Below, in pieces: positions 34,271 to 42,529 of a stretch of DNA of 64,000 bases. The translations under genes were made by a program, and so were the position numbers. Origin of the DNA: an uncultured Paracoccaceae bacterium (GTDB lineage: Bacteria > Pseudomonadota > Alphaproteobacteria > Rhodobacterales > Rhodobacteraceae). The DNA is taken from positions 439,501 through 503,500 of the forward strand of contig OY288160.1 of the NCBI GenBank assembly GCA_958439195.1. The letters run 5' to 3'. The notes under the pieces are model-generated. The model saw only the letters and a list, made by a program, of their open reading frames with translations, was not told the DNA's origin and did no database searches. Position 1 is the first letter of the stretch, and the number at the start of each line of letters is the position of its first letter.

Positions 34271-34271
34271 C

Positions 34272-34577
34272 ATGGGGCGAAAGGAAAACCCCGGCGCGCT
34301 GGGGAGCGCAACCGGGGCGGGTCTTGTGCAGACGGGTGTAGTAAATGAATACCCTGAGCGGCGCTGCGAGGCAAGTCCTTCGGTCTATTTCCCGCCGCCT
34401 GGCGCCTATGTCTCTGTCCGCTTGATGCCCGATGGGTGGGCCGCAGTCGTGGCCCAAAGCGCAGTCGTTTTGGCGATGACCCCAACCTATTCCGACCGAT
34501 CGGAGGCGTTCCGGCAGGCGATCAAGAAAGCCGAGAGCGCGGGTTTGCCGTGCCTGGTGCGGAGGGCGGCAGGATGA
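34272..34577 (+). CDS. Hypothetical protein
   Basis: 101 residues. The middle part SVYFPPPGAYVSVRLMPDGW looks like a small beta fold; the end (RSEAFRQAIKKAESAGLP) is helical. No known family recognised. It starts 1 bp after the HTH gene and overlaps the Topo VI-A-like gene by 4 bp (ATGA), so it belongs to one coupled transcript. Confidence 0.6.
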   Translation: MGRKENPGALGSATGAGLVQTGVVNEYPERRCEASPSVYFPPPGAYVSVRLMPDGWAAVVAQSAVVLAMTPTYSDRSEAFRQAIKKAESAGLPCLVRRAAG

Positions 34578-35458
34578 TTGGAGTTTATCAGGCTAGCCCG
34601 ATAAAGCGCCGCCGAGCCACAAATGACGAGATGGCTGTGCGTGCAGAATTCCTAGTGTCTTATGCCGAGGAATTCGCGCCGGTGACCGTCCGTCAGTTGT
34701 TCTATGCCGCCACGGTGGCGGGGCTTGTGGGGATTGACAAGACCGAACAGGGCTACGCGAAGGTGCAGAGCCAAGTCCTGGCCCTTCGCCGCGAGGGTAG
34801 GCTTTCTTACGCGCACATCGCAGATGCTACCCGCTACATGCGCAAGCCGACGGCCTATGACGGTTGGCAGGAGGCCCTACGGGAGACCGCACATTTCTAT
34901 CGCAAGAGCCTTTGGCCGGGCCGAGATGTTGCGGTGGAAATCTGGCTTGAGAAGGGCGCACTGGCCGGAGTTCTGGAGCCTGTAACCAGTGAATACGACG
35001 TTCCCCTCATGCCGACTGGCGGCTACACCTCCGAGACATTCGCCCACGGCGCCGTGGATGCGCTGAGGGGAACAGGGCGCAAGCTGATCATCTATTCGCT
35101 CTATGACTTCGACCGATCCGGCAAAGATGCGGAGGCATCACTGCAGGAGAATGTCACGCGTTTCGGTCGCGAGTATGATGTGCCGGTGGAGTTTCACTCG
35201 CTGGGCCTGTCATTCGACCAGGTGCATGACTTTGGCCTTCCAACCAGGCCCGCCAAGTCGCGGACTGTGGCCGACCAAAGATGGCCATATCCCTATGCGG
35301 CCGAGCTTGACGCAATCCCCCCGGACATTCTACGCGTCATGGTTCGAAGGGCGATTGAGGAGAATATCTCGACTTCGCAACTAGAGGCGCTGCGGTCCAC
35401 CGAGGAATGGGAACGCAACACCCTTCTGCAGATTCTCAACATGGTGGGGCCGCAATGA
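34574..35458 (+). CDS. Orphan Topo VI-A/Spo11-like protein (winged helix plus Toprim)
   Basis: 294 residues. A winged-helix segment carries PVTVRQLFYAATVAGL, where Y44 matches the catalytic tyrosine of the R-x-(I/L)-(Y/F)-Y motif in Topo VI-A/Spo11. A Toprim domain follows: IWLEKGALAGVLEP (E126, like the EK motif), MPTGGYTSETF (about 146-156) and SLYDFDRSGKDAE (D178 and D180, the DxD motif). Archaeal Topo VI needs a GHKL ATPase B subunit; none is encoded here. The likely role is DNA cleavage or nicking for replication, transfer or defence of the element. The ATG at 34574 overlaps the previous stop and has GGAGGG upstream. The family call is from motifs by eye. Confidence 0.65.
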   Translation: MIGVYQASPIKRRRATNDEMAVRAEFLVSYAEEFAPVTVRQLFYAATVAGLVGIDKTEQGYAKVQSQVLALRREGRLSYAHIADATRYMRKPTAYDGWQEALRETAHFYRKSLWPGRDVAVEIWLEKGALAGVLEPVTSEYDVPLMPTGGYTSETFAHGAVDALRGTGRKLIIYSLYDFDRSGKDAEASLQENVTRFGREYDVPVEFHSLGLSFDQVHDFGLPTRPAKSRTVADQRWPYPYAAELDAIPPDILRVMVRRAIEENISTSQLEALRSTEEWERNTLLQILNMVGPQ

Positions 35459-35787
35459 CCGATGCCCTCACCCTTGCCCTTGGCGGCGCGCTGGTAGGCG
35501 CAAACGGGGCTGATGTCGCGACTGGCAGAACGCAGTTTCACCGCTCGCATGACAAGCTGGCAGCCCGGCACCACAGCGCTGCCCGGATGCTGCGGATCGC
35601 CCTGACCCTTGGCGCGCACCGCTTCAGCGAAGAAAGTAGGCTCGGGGCGTGGTGTGACTTCGCCAACGTAATCTTCCACCGGCTGACAGAGGAAGAGCGG
35701 ATCATGCTCGCCTATTGGTCGCTGCGGACCCTTGAGCCTGGCAATCGGTTGAAGATCGCCCAGGCCGCATTGTGGGGGGCAAGATGA
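35455..35787 (+). CDS. Hypothetical protein
   Basis: 110 residues, helical, with RSHDKLAARHHSAARMLRIAL and RLTEEERIMLAYWSLRTL. No recognised family. Four-base overlaps with the genes on both sides (ATGA at 35455 and 35784) tie it to the Topo VI-A-like protein and the ATPase. Confidence 0.6.
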   Translation: MTDALTLALGGALVGANGADVATGRTQFHRSHDKLAARHHSAARMLRIALTLGAHRFSEESRLGAWCDFANVIFHRLTEEERIMLAYWSLRTLEPGNRLKIAQAALWGAR

Positions 35788-36053
35788 CATTCGACCTCAA
35801 AACATATCGCAGAAAGTGGCCTCGCGTCGTGGACCGCGCCGAAACCGAATGGGCGCGCCTGTTTGCGGCCGACATATTTCTCAAGCTCAAACGCGACGAC
35901 TTCCAGCCGACACCGCGCCAGCTCGAGAACATGGAGAAGCTGCTGATAGCACACAAAGCAGACACACCCTTGGAGGGGGAGGAGTTGCGCGGCGGAGACG
36001 GCATTTTGCGCCGCTTCTGTAGACACAACGGCTGGGTGGTGTTGCACGAATGA
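35784..36053 (+). CDS. Hypothetical protein
   Basis: 89 residues, charged and mostly helical: TYRRKWPRVVDRAETEWARL then PTPRQLENMEKLLIAHKAD. No family recognised; it could be a small replication or regulation accessory. Coupled by ATGA overlaps to both neighbours. Confidence 0.6.
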   Translation: MTFDLKTYRRKWPRVVDRAETEWARLFAADIFLKLKRDDFQPTPRQLENMEKLLIAHKADTPLEGEELRGGDGILRRFCRHNGWVVLHE

Positions 36054-37117
36054 GCACAGTCATTCCCAACCCGTTCAAGCTGGTGCGGATCTCCGACATG
36101 GAGGCCAAAGAACCGGATTACCTAGTCGATGGGCTTCTGGAGAGTCAGCTGATGGCGGTCGCCTTCGGAGATCCCGGTGCGGGCAAGAGCTTCTTGACCA
36201 TTGACCTGTCAGCCCGCATCGCCACCGGAACCCCATTCCACGGCCGAGAGACCAAGCAAGGAACCGTTATCTACATTGCCGGCGAAGGCCATGGGGGCAT
36301 CGCCCGCCGCCGCGCCGCGTGGGAATTAGAGACACGCGTAAGCCTAAAAGGTGCCCCCTTTTTCGTCAGCACGGTTGCGGGAAACTTCCTCGATCAGGTC
36401 ACAACCGAAGCCGTCATAAAGGCAATCGAGGCCATCGCGCGCATCTCTGGCCCGCCCGCCCTGATCGTGGTGGATACGCTCGCCCGAAACTTCGGTGCTG
36501 GGGATGAAAACAGCGCACAAGACATGAACCGCTTCATAGCGGCGATTGATGACATCAAGGCGCGCTGGCCCGGCTGCACTGCCCTTATCGTCCACCACAC
36601 GGGCCACGGCAGCAAGGATCGAGGCCGGGGAAGTATAGCCCTCAAGGGTGGCACCGATGCCGAGTATTGCGTCAAGAAAGAGGGCATGATCATGACACTC
36701 GAATGCACCAAGATGAAAGACGGGCCACCACCGGCGCGCATCTCCTTTGACCTGGTGGAGGTCATCTTAGGGCAAAGCCGCAAGGGTAAGCCCATCACAA
36801 GCCTTGCGCTGAGGCTTGGTGCAGCCGCCCCACTCTCGAAGCGCAAAAGGGCTTCAGGAAAGCCCGCAGTTGCCATGCAAGCGCTGTCCGAGGCGATCCT
36901 CGAAAAAGGCAGCAAACTTACCGGGCCAAACTATCCCGCTCGACCGATCGTCTCGCTCGACGCTTGGAAGGCAATGTGCATTCGCCATGGGCTGACGGAC
37001 AGTGACAACCCCGAAACCATCAAGAAGGCTTTCCAAAGGGCAAAGGATTCCCTCATCGGTGACGGCCTTGTGAGGCAATTCGACAGCTATGTGTGGACGG
37101 TTACCGATGACGCATAA
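36050..37117 (+). CDS. RepA-like AAA ATPase/helicase
   Basis: 355-residue RecA-fold ATPase of the RepA (RSF1010-type)/AAA_25 group. Walker A is AFGDPGAGKSFLTIDLSA (about 38-55). TVIYIAGEGHGGIARR follows, then Walker B LIVVDTLARNFGAGDENSAQDM (about 136-157) in two parts, and the sensor histidines ALIVHHTGHGSKDRGRGS (about 182-199). Such hexameric ATPases unwind DNA at the origin of mobile elements. It is the last gene of the coupled block; directly after it lies an iteron-like array. Confidence 0.85.
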   Translation: MSTVIPNPFKLVRISDMEAKEPDYLVDGLLESQLMAVAFGDPGAGKSFLTIDLSARIATGTPFHGRETKQGTVIYIAGEGHGGIARRRAAWELETRVSLKGAPFFVSTVAGNFLDQVTTEAVIKAIEAIARISGPPALIVVDTLARNFGAGDENSAQDMNRFIAAIDDIKARWPGCTALIVHHTGHGSKDRGRGSIALKGGTDAEYCVKKEGMIMTLECTKMKDGPPPARISFDLVEVILGQSRKGKPITSLALRLGAAAPLSKRKRASGKPAVAMQALSEAILEKGSKLTGPNYPARPIVSLDAWKAMCIRHGLTDSDNPETIKKAFQRAKDSLIGDGLVRQFDSYVWTVTDDA

Positions 37118-37224
37118 CCGGGGACAGACAGGGACAAGTCGGGGACAAGTCCCCTTCTGTCCCGGCACACCCAACCGGGGACAGACAGGGACACACTTCT
37201 ATAGGAAGTGTCCCCTGTCCCTGA
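37116..37224. repeat. Iteron-like repeat array, candidate replication origin of the element
   Basis: A 21-bp sequence, AACCGGGGACAGACAGGGAC plus A, occurs twice (37116-37136 and 37173-37193). Between and after the copies are more GGGACA units, the palindrome GGGGAC-aa-GTCCCC (37141-37154) and ACACTTC-tatag-GAAGTGT (37193-37211). The array begins at the stop codon of the RepA-like ATPase. Repeated RepA-class binding motifs next to the helicase gene fit an origin. Confidence 0.6.
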
Positions 37225-37297
37225 GTGCTGCTGGTGGCTTTCTTCACAGAAACGGCAAGGTTTCGTTTCCGCTAAATTCAATCAAAAGAAGATCCTC

Positions 37298-37545
37298 ATG
37301 ACAGACGCCGACACCCTGACCGACGCCTCAGACGTGATTGGCGTTCGTGTCAAAAGCGAGCAGGGCGCGCTGGCCGCTGCCCCAAGCGCGAGCTGCACCG
37401 CGACTGGTCCGAGTGACGGCTGTGCGGCGGGGGGTGGGGGGAGCCGATCCGGCTGGCCCCGTCCACAATTGACGTGCTGACCGATCAGGACGCGCGCGAG
37501 ATACTGGCGCACAACACGTTTGGGCGTGGGCGGGGGTGCTGGTAA
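37298..37545 (+). pseudogene. Frameshifted small gene
   Basis: An ATG at 37298 opens MTDADTLTDASDVIGVRVKS and the frame then degrades to a low-complexity tail. The protein-like sequence continues in another frame as PKRELHRDWSE-stop-RLCGGGWGEPIRLAPSTIDV and TDQDAREILAHNTFGRGRG, ending TAA at 37543-37545. A frameshift near 37380 and an in-frame stop near 37414 explain this. The original function is unknown. A hairpin with a T-run (CCCGC...GCGGGTTTTT, about 37548-37592) follows. Confidence 0.45.
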
Positions 37546-37718
37546 ACCCGCACGGGATTAGCCTTGCAATGGCGGGTAGGCGGGTTTTTCTTGTGCAACA
37601 TCGGATGCGGGTTGTTGTCCAACATCGGCAGCTGGTTGTTGCACAGGTACGCCCTGCACGGTGGCCGATCTGGTCGTGAGAACGGAGCGCAGCATCAGGC
37701 CGTGAGGGGTGGAGCCCG

Positions 37719-38381
37719 TCACCCAGCTGCAGCCATCAGTTTATCATATCGAGCACGGATGAAACCGGTCTCAAGAATTCGATCGCGGAGATAGGACTTC
37801 TGCATTGGCCCTACGGCCCATTTCAGGCTTGTAAGGCGCTCGTGTGCCAGCCGCGCCCCTTCAACAGCTTCCCTTAGATCGCGCTCTCTCCAAACTGAGA
37901 TATCGATCGTGTCTAAAAAGGCCTGTGCAGCGCTGCCGGTCGCCGCTAACCTTGCAAACTCAACGTCGTATTTCACAGCGCTCTCCATCTTCATCAGCAG
38001 CCATGCGTCTGGAATTGCGCTAAGGACGCCCCAGATACCGTGACAAAATCTATTGCGAACCTTCTGGGACGGCTTGAACTCTTGCAGGGTCGCCTTAATG
38101 AGGCATGCGTCATGCTCTGGTAAGACCTGCGCTGCCACTTCTTCTATGGCAGTCTGCCTCAGGCTCAGACTCTTCTTGTCGTCATAGATCGTTCCTACAT
38201 CGATGGCTAAATCTTCTCTGGAAATCGCGCACAGCATAGATGCGAGGTTCATGTCGATCTGAGACCAGAGGTTTACTACATGAAACACAGCATCGGAAAC
38301 GATCTGGTGACTGGGTTGTCCTGGCTGGCCCAACGAAATTCCCATCCTCTTCTGTGCTCGGGTCAAGGGCTGTGGGGGCAT
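37719..38381 (-). CDS. Hypothetical protein with a HEPN-like RNFxxH motif
   Basis: 220 residues, almost all helical. KVRNRFCHGIWGVLSA (about 106-121) contains an R-x4-H arrangement in a helix, as in HEPN ribonucleases and HEPN-like abortive-infection proteins. Other segments are VVNLWSQIDMNLASMLCAI and HDACLIKATLQEF. AAGGA lies 7 bp before the ATG at 38381. It is transcribed toward the element's replication genes, with no antitoxin-like neighbour recognised. The HEPN link is a motif-level guess; it may be an unrelated helical protein. Confidence 0.6.
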   Translation of the reverse strand: MPPQPLTRAQKRMGISLGQPGQPSHQIVSDAVFHVVNLWSQIDMNLASMLCAISREDLAIDVGTIYDDKKSLSLRQTAIEEVAAQVLPEHDACLIKATLQEFKPSQKVRNRFCHGIWGVLSAIPDAWLLMKMESAVKYDVEFARLAATGSAAQAFLDTIDISVWRERDLREAVEGARLAHERLTSLKWAVGPMQKSYLRDRILETGFIRARYDKLMAAAG

Positions 38382-38427
38382 AACACAATCCTTTCGATGG
38401 GTTATGGTTCTATATGAGGTCAAGGTT

Positions 38428-38451
38428 CTGCCGGCAGCGTACTGCCGGCAG
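38428..38451. repeat. Duplicated 10-bp palindrome upstream of the HEPN-like gene
   Basis: CTGCCGGCAG, itself a perfect palindrome, occurs twice separated by CGTA, about 45 bp upstream of the minus-strand gene start. It could be an operator or form a hairpin. Confidence 0.55.
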
Positions 38452-39114
38452 ATTTCTTACGCAGGAACCAAGATCGGCCAAGCACGCTTGCCGAAAGATC
38501 GGGCCCAAAGCCGCTGACCGGTCACAGGACAAGTCCGCCATGGGCGGTAAATGTACTTGAAGCCGGGAGGCGGCGGGGGAAGACGGTGTTTCACCATCTC
38601 CTCTCTCCTTCTCGTAGGCACGCCGCCCGACGATCTGTCGTTGACGGTCTTTCTGTCTCGTGGCAGAAAAACCTAGCGTAGGTGACATGAACGCGGACGA
38701 CGCAGTTTCAGGGAACCAAGGGCGGGTCGTGGTGGTCCAACACTCGACCTGCCCGCTAAACTGGAACACCACATTTTGTGTAGCATAGCCACACTTCGTC
38801 AAACTGTCGAAACGGGCGGGGCGGATCAATGGGAATATTTACACTCTTGGGGCGATTTTTTTCTTGACGATTTTCCTGCAACAGGCGCGCAAGGTCTTGC
38901 TGTTCAATGAAAAACCGCCAGTTGTAAAGAATAGTCTTCAGGCGCACGTTTGATTATCGACGGTTACAGTTCCCGGTTCACACCGAATCGCGCCGTGTCT
39001 CATTCGAAACCTGCTTTTGCCGTACAAACCGGCTGTAAAAGTGAAACCTCTGGCCACCTGCCTTTTCGTCTGTGCAGAACGCTTCCAGAACAGATTTCTC
39101 GAATCGGACACCCG
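38452..39114. other. Region without a supported gene in the mobile element
   Basis: About 660 bp of lower-GC, mixed sequence. Open frames here (for example minus 38756-38947, 63 codons) have no motif. The sequence has the look of decayed mobile-element DNA. Confidence 0.4.
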
Positions 39115-39283
39115 TATGCCCCACTGGCCCCAAACCATCCCGCCCGACCTCCGCCGTCGCCTGGAGAACGTCACCGGCTACCGACAGTTCGGGCCGCAAG
39201 ACCTCTGGGGCGAGATAGGGGAATGGCTGGAGAAGCATCAGGTCGAGGTGCCGGACGGCTTGCCCGTTGATCCGAGCAGTTGA
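39115..39283 (+). CDS. Short hypothetical protein or gene remnant
   Basis: 55 residues from the ATG at 39115. The stretch IPPDLRRRLENVTGYRQFGP then DLWGEIGEWLEKHQVE is well structured and probably a real helical domain. The frame extends upstream to 39017 with less convincing sequence. Flanked by non-coding or decayed DNA, so it may be only the end of a larger gene. Confidence 0.4.
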
Positions 39284-39678
39284 AAGAGCCACTTCTTGCG
39301 TGGCTTGCTGCGAAGCTCCGGGCGCGCGACATAGTCCTAAAAAGTTGTTCCGGGCGGCAACCTGTTGAAGTAAGCATCGACTTCGTACATCTTCCGCAAC
39401 CTGTTGATCCCCGGTAACTGTCGTGTTGTCGCCTGACGCTGTTGCGCTCCGGGTGGCCCTACAATGCAGAGGTCTTCCGAGCCACGCCGACAACCCGATG
39501 GCCGGGATGCCAGTGCGGGGCTGGACCTATTGAATGGTCGCGGGTCCTTCCCGGCGCAAAGCTATGCGGGTTGGCCGGTGGCTCGATGGGTTTCTAGCGA
39601 CAGAAAATATGTCAAGGGGTATGCGGCAATATTTTCAATAACTTAGCCGATTTCTCATAGCATGGAGCATCGTCCAGG
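39284..39678. other. Gap in decayed region
   Basis: About 400 bp with no supported gene. One 60-codon plus frame (39464-39646) lacks motifs. The end becomes AT-rich (GGCAATATTTTCAATAACTT), possibly the leader of the small HTH frame that follows. Confidence 0.4.
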
Positions 39679-39825
39679 ATGGCCTCTAGAGCAGACTTCG
39701 CCACCCACATCGGCGTGACTAAACCAAAAGTGGATGACCTCATTCACCGCGGAATAATCAAGGAGCACAAAGCCTTAGGTGGAACTGATCTTGATGAGAC
39801 GCAGTTGGCGACCTCCAGTTTTTAA
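39679..39825 (+). pseudogene. Small HTH frame, phage terminase-small-subunit (Nu1)-like remnant
   Basis: 48 codons: SRADFATHIGVTKPKVDDLI and then HRGIIKEH. This resembles the N-terminal MerR-like helix-turn-helix of Nu1-type terminase small subunits or excisionases. It ends at a TAA. A second short frame (39846-39953, PEELDATIYLATVAFADRKG) may be a displaced continuation. Together they look like debris of a phage-type gene near the possible right part of the element. Confidence 0.4.
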
Positions 39826-40028
39826 TCAACCGGCATCTTGACGTGATGGCGCCTGAAGAACTCGACGCGACGATTTACCTTGCCACAGTCGCATTTGCCG
39901 ATCGCAAGGGCTTCAAGGCCACAGTACCCAAAGCCGTGCTAACTGCCGATTGATCATTCTAGTACCCCATCTTGTGTATCCTTAGTTATCGGACAATCAT
40001 TCTAGTGATGGGAAGCGGAGTGGACGCC

Positions 40029-40283
40029 ATGCATATTCTTATCACAGGCGACGCGGGGATGTTGGGGTGTAAGCTGGCCGAACGGCTGGCGCAGGACCGT
40101 GGGCTTGGAGGACATGAAATATCGCGCATGATGCTAGCCGATCTGGTTCTGCCCGAGGCGCCGAAACATTTGCCATCTGGTTTCGATGCGCGCAGCGCGT
40201 GTGATCTCGGTTTTGTTGCCGAGAATGATTTTGAGCAGATCATCCGCGCCCATATTGAGGACGAATTGGAGGACCGCACATGA
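40029..40283 (+). pseudogene. denD: denD copy with a large internal deletion
   Basis: 84 codons made of two ends of a D-erythronate dehydrogenase-like epimerase/dehydratase. The start HILITGDAGMLGCKLAERLA is the Rossmann N-terminus. The end DLGFVAENDFEQIIRAHIED matches the C-terminus of the intact copy at 45558-46538 (ARDLGFNAETSFHEIIQVYV). The roughly 240 residues between, including the YxxxK catalytic site, are missing and the frame stays open across the junction. The stop overlaps the next gene by 4 bp, so the deletion kept translational coupling. It cannot be an active enzyme. Confidence 0.8.
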
Positions 40284-41149
40284 TCGCCTTTCTTGGCACT
40301 GGCCTGATGGGCGCGCCGATGGTGCGCCGTCTGCTGGCGGCAGGCCATGACGTAACCGTGTGGAACCGCACGGTCGTCAAAGCAGAGGCGCTGGCCGCCG
40401 ACGGTGCGCTTGTCGCGTCCAGCCCCGCCGAGGCCGTGCGGGATGCCACAACGGTCTTCACCATGCTTTCCGACGGACCTGCGGTTGAAAAACTGCTGTT
40501 TTCAGAGGGCGTGGCTGATGCAATGACCGCGGGCGCAATCCTGATCGACTGCTCGTCCATTCCACCAGAGGCTGCGCGGGATCATGCAGCGCGGCTTGCG
40601 GAACGGGGCGTTCTGCATGTCGACTGTCCAGTTTCCGGCGGTGTCCCTGGTGCGCGCGAGGGTTCGCTGGCGCTGATGGCCGGGGGAGAGGATGTGGTGA
40701 TCGACCGCATCGCGTCGCTGATGGCCCCGCTTGGGCGACTGACCCATGTTGGTCCCTGTGGAGCGGGGCAGGTTTGCAAGCTTGCCAATCAGCAGATCGT
40801 CGCCATTACCATCGGCGCTGTCGCCGAGGCGATGGTGCTGGTCACAGCCGGTGGCGCCGACCGGTCGCGGTTCCGCGACGCCATCCGCGGCGGCTTTGCC
40901 GAAAGCCGCATCTTGGATTTGCATGGTGGCCGTATGCTGGCTCGCGACTTTGCGCCGGGCGGGCCTTCAAAGCTACAACTGAAGGACCTCGACACAGTCG
41001 CCGCGCTTGCCGATGCAGAGGGCCTAATTCTGCCTCTTACCGAGGCTGTCCGCGCAGAGTTCCGTGATTTTGTCGAAAGCGGTCACGGGGATATCGATCA
41101 TAGTGGAATTTTGCTGCACCTCGAAGCAACCAACCCCCGCAAGCCTTGA
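40280..41149 (+). CDS. NAD-dependent beta-hydroxyacid dehydrogenase (3-hydroxyisobutyrate dehydrogenase/GarR family)
   Basis: 289 residues. The Rossmann motif is IAFLGTGLMGAPMVRRLL (2-19). The substrate motif DCPVSGGVPGAREGSLALMAGG lies at about 115-136, and the catalytic lysine is in GQVCKLANQQIVAI near 170. The family oxidises or reduces beta-hydroxyacids such as tartronate semialdehyde, 3-hydroxyisobutyrate or L-threonate. The ATG overlaps the stop of the deleted denD copy. With the IlvD/Edd dehydratase and SDR downstream it fits a pentose- or tetrose-acid route; the exact substrate is open. Confidence 0.88.
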   Translation: MIAFLGTGLMGAPMVRRLLAAGHDVTVWNRTVVKAEALAADGALVASSPAEAVRDATTVFTMLSDGPAVEKLLFSEGVADAMTAGAILIDCSSIPPEAARDHAARLAERGVLHVDCPVSGGVPGAREGSLALMAGGEDVVIDRIASLMAPLGRLTHVGPCGAGQVCKLANQQIVAITIGAVAEAMVLVTAGGADRSRFRDAIRGGFAESRILDLHGGRMLARDFAPGGPSKLQLKDLDTVAALADAEGLILPLTEAVRAEFRDFVESGHGDIDHSGILLHLEATNPRKP

Positions 41150-41729
41150 AACCGAATCGCCTTAGGGGCGAAGGCAAGAGCACAAGGAGTTCGCGCTCGG
41201 CCACCAATCGCATATGGTCCGGAGGAATCGGTCCACGCGCGCTTCATTGATGTGCACGCAGCCATGTCCCCAATCTTGGAATGGCGGTGCGCGATTTTTG
41301 CGGCAGGTTGCGGAACAATCGGGAAAGGTATCATGGGCCGCAGCACAGGCACGATTTACCAGCGCGGGCGTGTCAACCGAGACGTAGTTAGCACCGCCAT
41401 ATGCCGACTGGCTGAAGAACCGCGCTTCGGTCGCGATATCCTGGCTTGCAATCAGATGGTTACCGTGGAGCAAGTGAACCATATGACCACCTTCTTTGCG
41501 CAAGCTGCGCGGAGTCCCTGTTGCGGCGCCAGCTGCAAAGACTTCAGGCAGGCGCTAGGACTGGAAGTCATAATCCTAGACAGTTTCGTCAGTTTCTGCC
41601 CGCAGTTGTAAAAGATCGGTTCTGAAGGTCGCATAACGGGACGGCATCATACGTGGAACCGGTCAGCAGGGCGCTTATGCGGTGGGAGCGCATAGTTCGG
41701 CGTTCGTCGATGCTGCCCAGTTTGTGAGT
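41150..41729. other. Gap of about 580 bp with decayed sequence
   Basis: No supported gene. Frames on both strands (for example 41252-41611 plus and 41162-41503 minus) are overlapping, motif-free and irregular in composition. It lies between the hydroxyacid dehydrogenase and the frameshifted regulator and is probably gene debris. Confidence 0.4.
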
Positions 41730-42444
41730 TCAGTCAAAAAGCTGGATGCTGAGTCCCACCCGTTCGGCCGATTGCAGCATATGCGCCCGCATCGCCGCAT
41801 CGCCGCTCGCGCTTCGCGCGCGTCGTCGGCCTTGATTGCAGCACTTAGTGCACAGTGTTCGCGATCCACATCCGGCGCGAAATCTTCGGGACGTGTCCTG
41901 ACGCGCGAGTCGATGACCGTATGCAATAGCCGTTCAGAAATCGCGCCCTGGAACTGGACGAAGTAAGAATTGCCCGAAGTTGTGGCAATGACGCGGTTAA
42001 AATCAAGATCAGCCTGTATCTTCTTGTCCTTTGCAGCATCGGTCTACCGGGTCAAAGCGTCGTCAATCTGAGCCAGATGCTCGACATTGCGATTGAGCGC
42101 GGCCAATCCCGCCGCCTCGATCTCCAGAGGCATGCGGAGCTGGAACAGATCGCGGAACGCATGCGGGGCCATCGCGCGTGCGTCGTTCAACCGGATATGG
42201 TTGGCCTCGCGCTGAATGACGAAAGCGCCCGCGCCCTGTCGCGTCTGATCAGCCCCTCGTTGCGAAGTTGGCAGATCGCCTCACGCACGACTGTGCGGCT
42301 GACGGTGAAGCTGCGTGTCAGCGCAAGTTCGGCAGGCAGCCGGCCACCCGGTTTCAATGCGCCAACGGCGATCTGAGCAGTCAACACACCGGCGATACGG
42401 GCAGGCAGATGTTGCGGTCGGGACCAGGGGGTAGAGTCGGCCAC
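41730..42444 (-). pseudogene. Frameshifted GntR/FCD-family regulator
   Basis: The N-terminal winged helix is clear: LPARIAGVLTAQIAVGALKP and then ELALTRSFTVSRTVVREAIC. The frame breaks near 42240; the FCD domain continues in another frame (LNDARAMAPHAFRDLFQLRM). The end DREHCALSAAIKADDAREAR returns in the next frame. A direct tandem duplication of 8 bp (GGCGATGC twice on the minus strand, plus-strand 41789-41804) shifts the frame just before the true end. Removing one copy restores AAMRAHMLQSAERVGLSIQ and the stop at 41730. The start is GTG at 42444. It once controlled the divergent IlvD/Edd dehydratase. Confidence 0.8.
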
Positions 42445-42529
42445 GGCATCACTATTATTTGGTCATGCCGGACGTGGAAGGTTTGGCTTGCTGTTCAAAA
42501 TTTATCAGACAATCTTACAAGGAGTTACT

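Noticed and set aside
38410..38829. 139-codon minus-strand frame
   Set aside because: No motif, overlaps the palindromes, irregular codon pattern.
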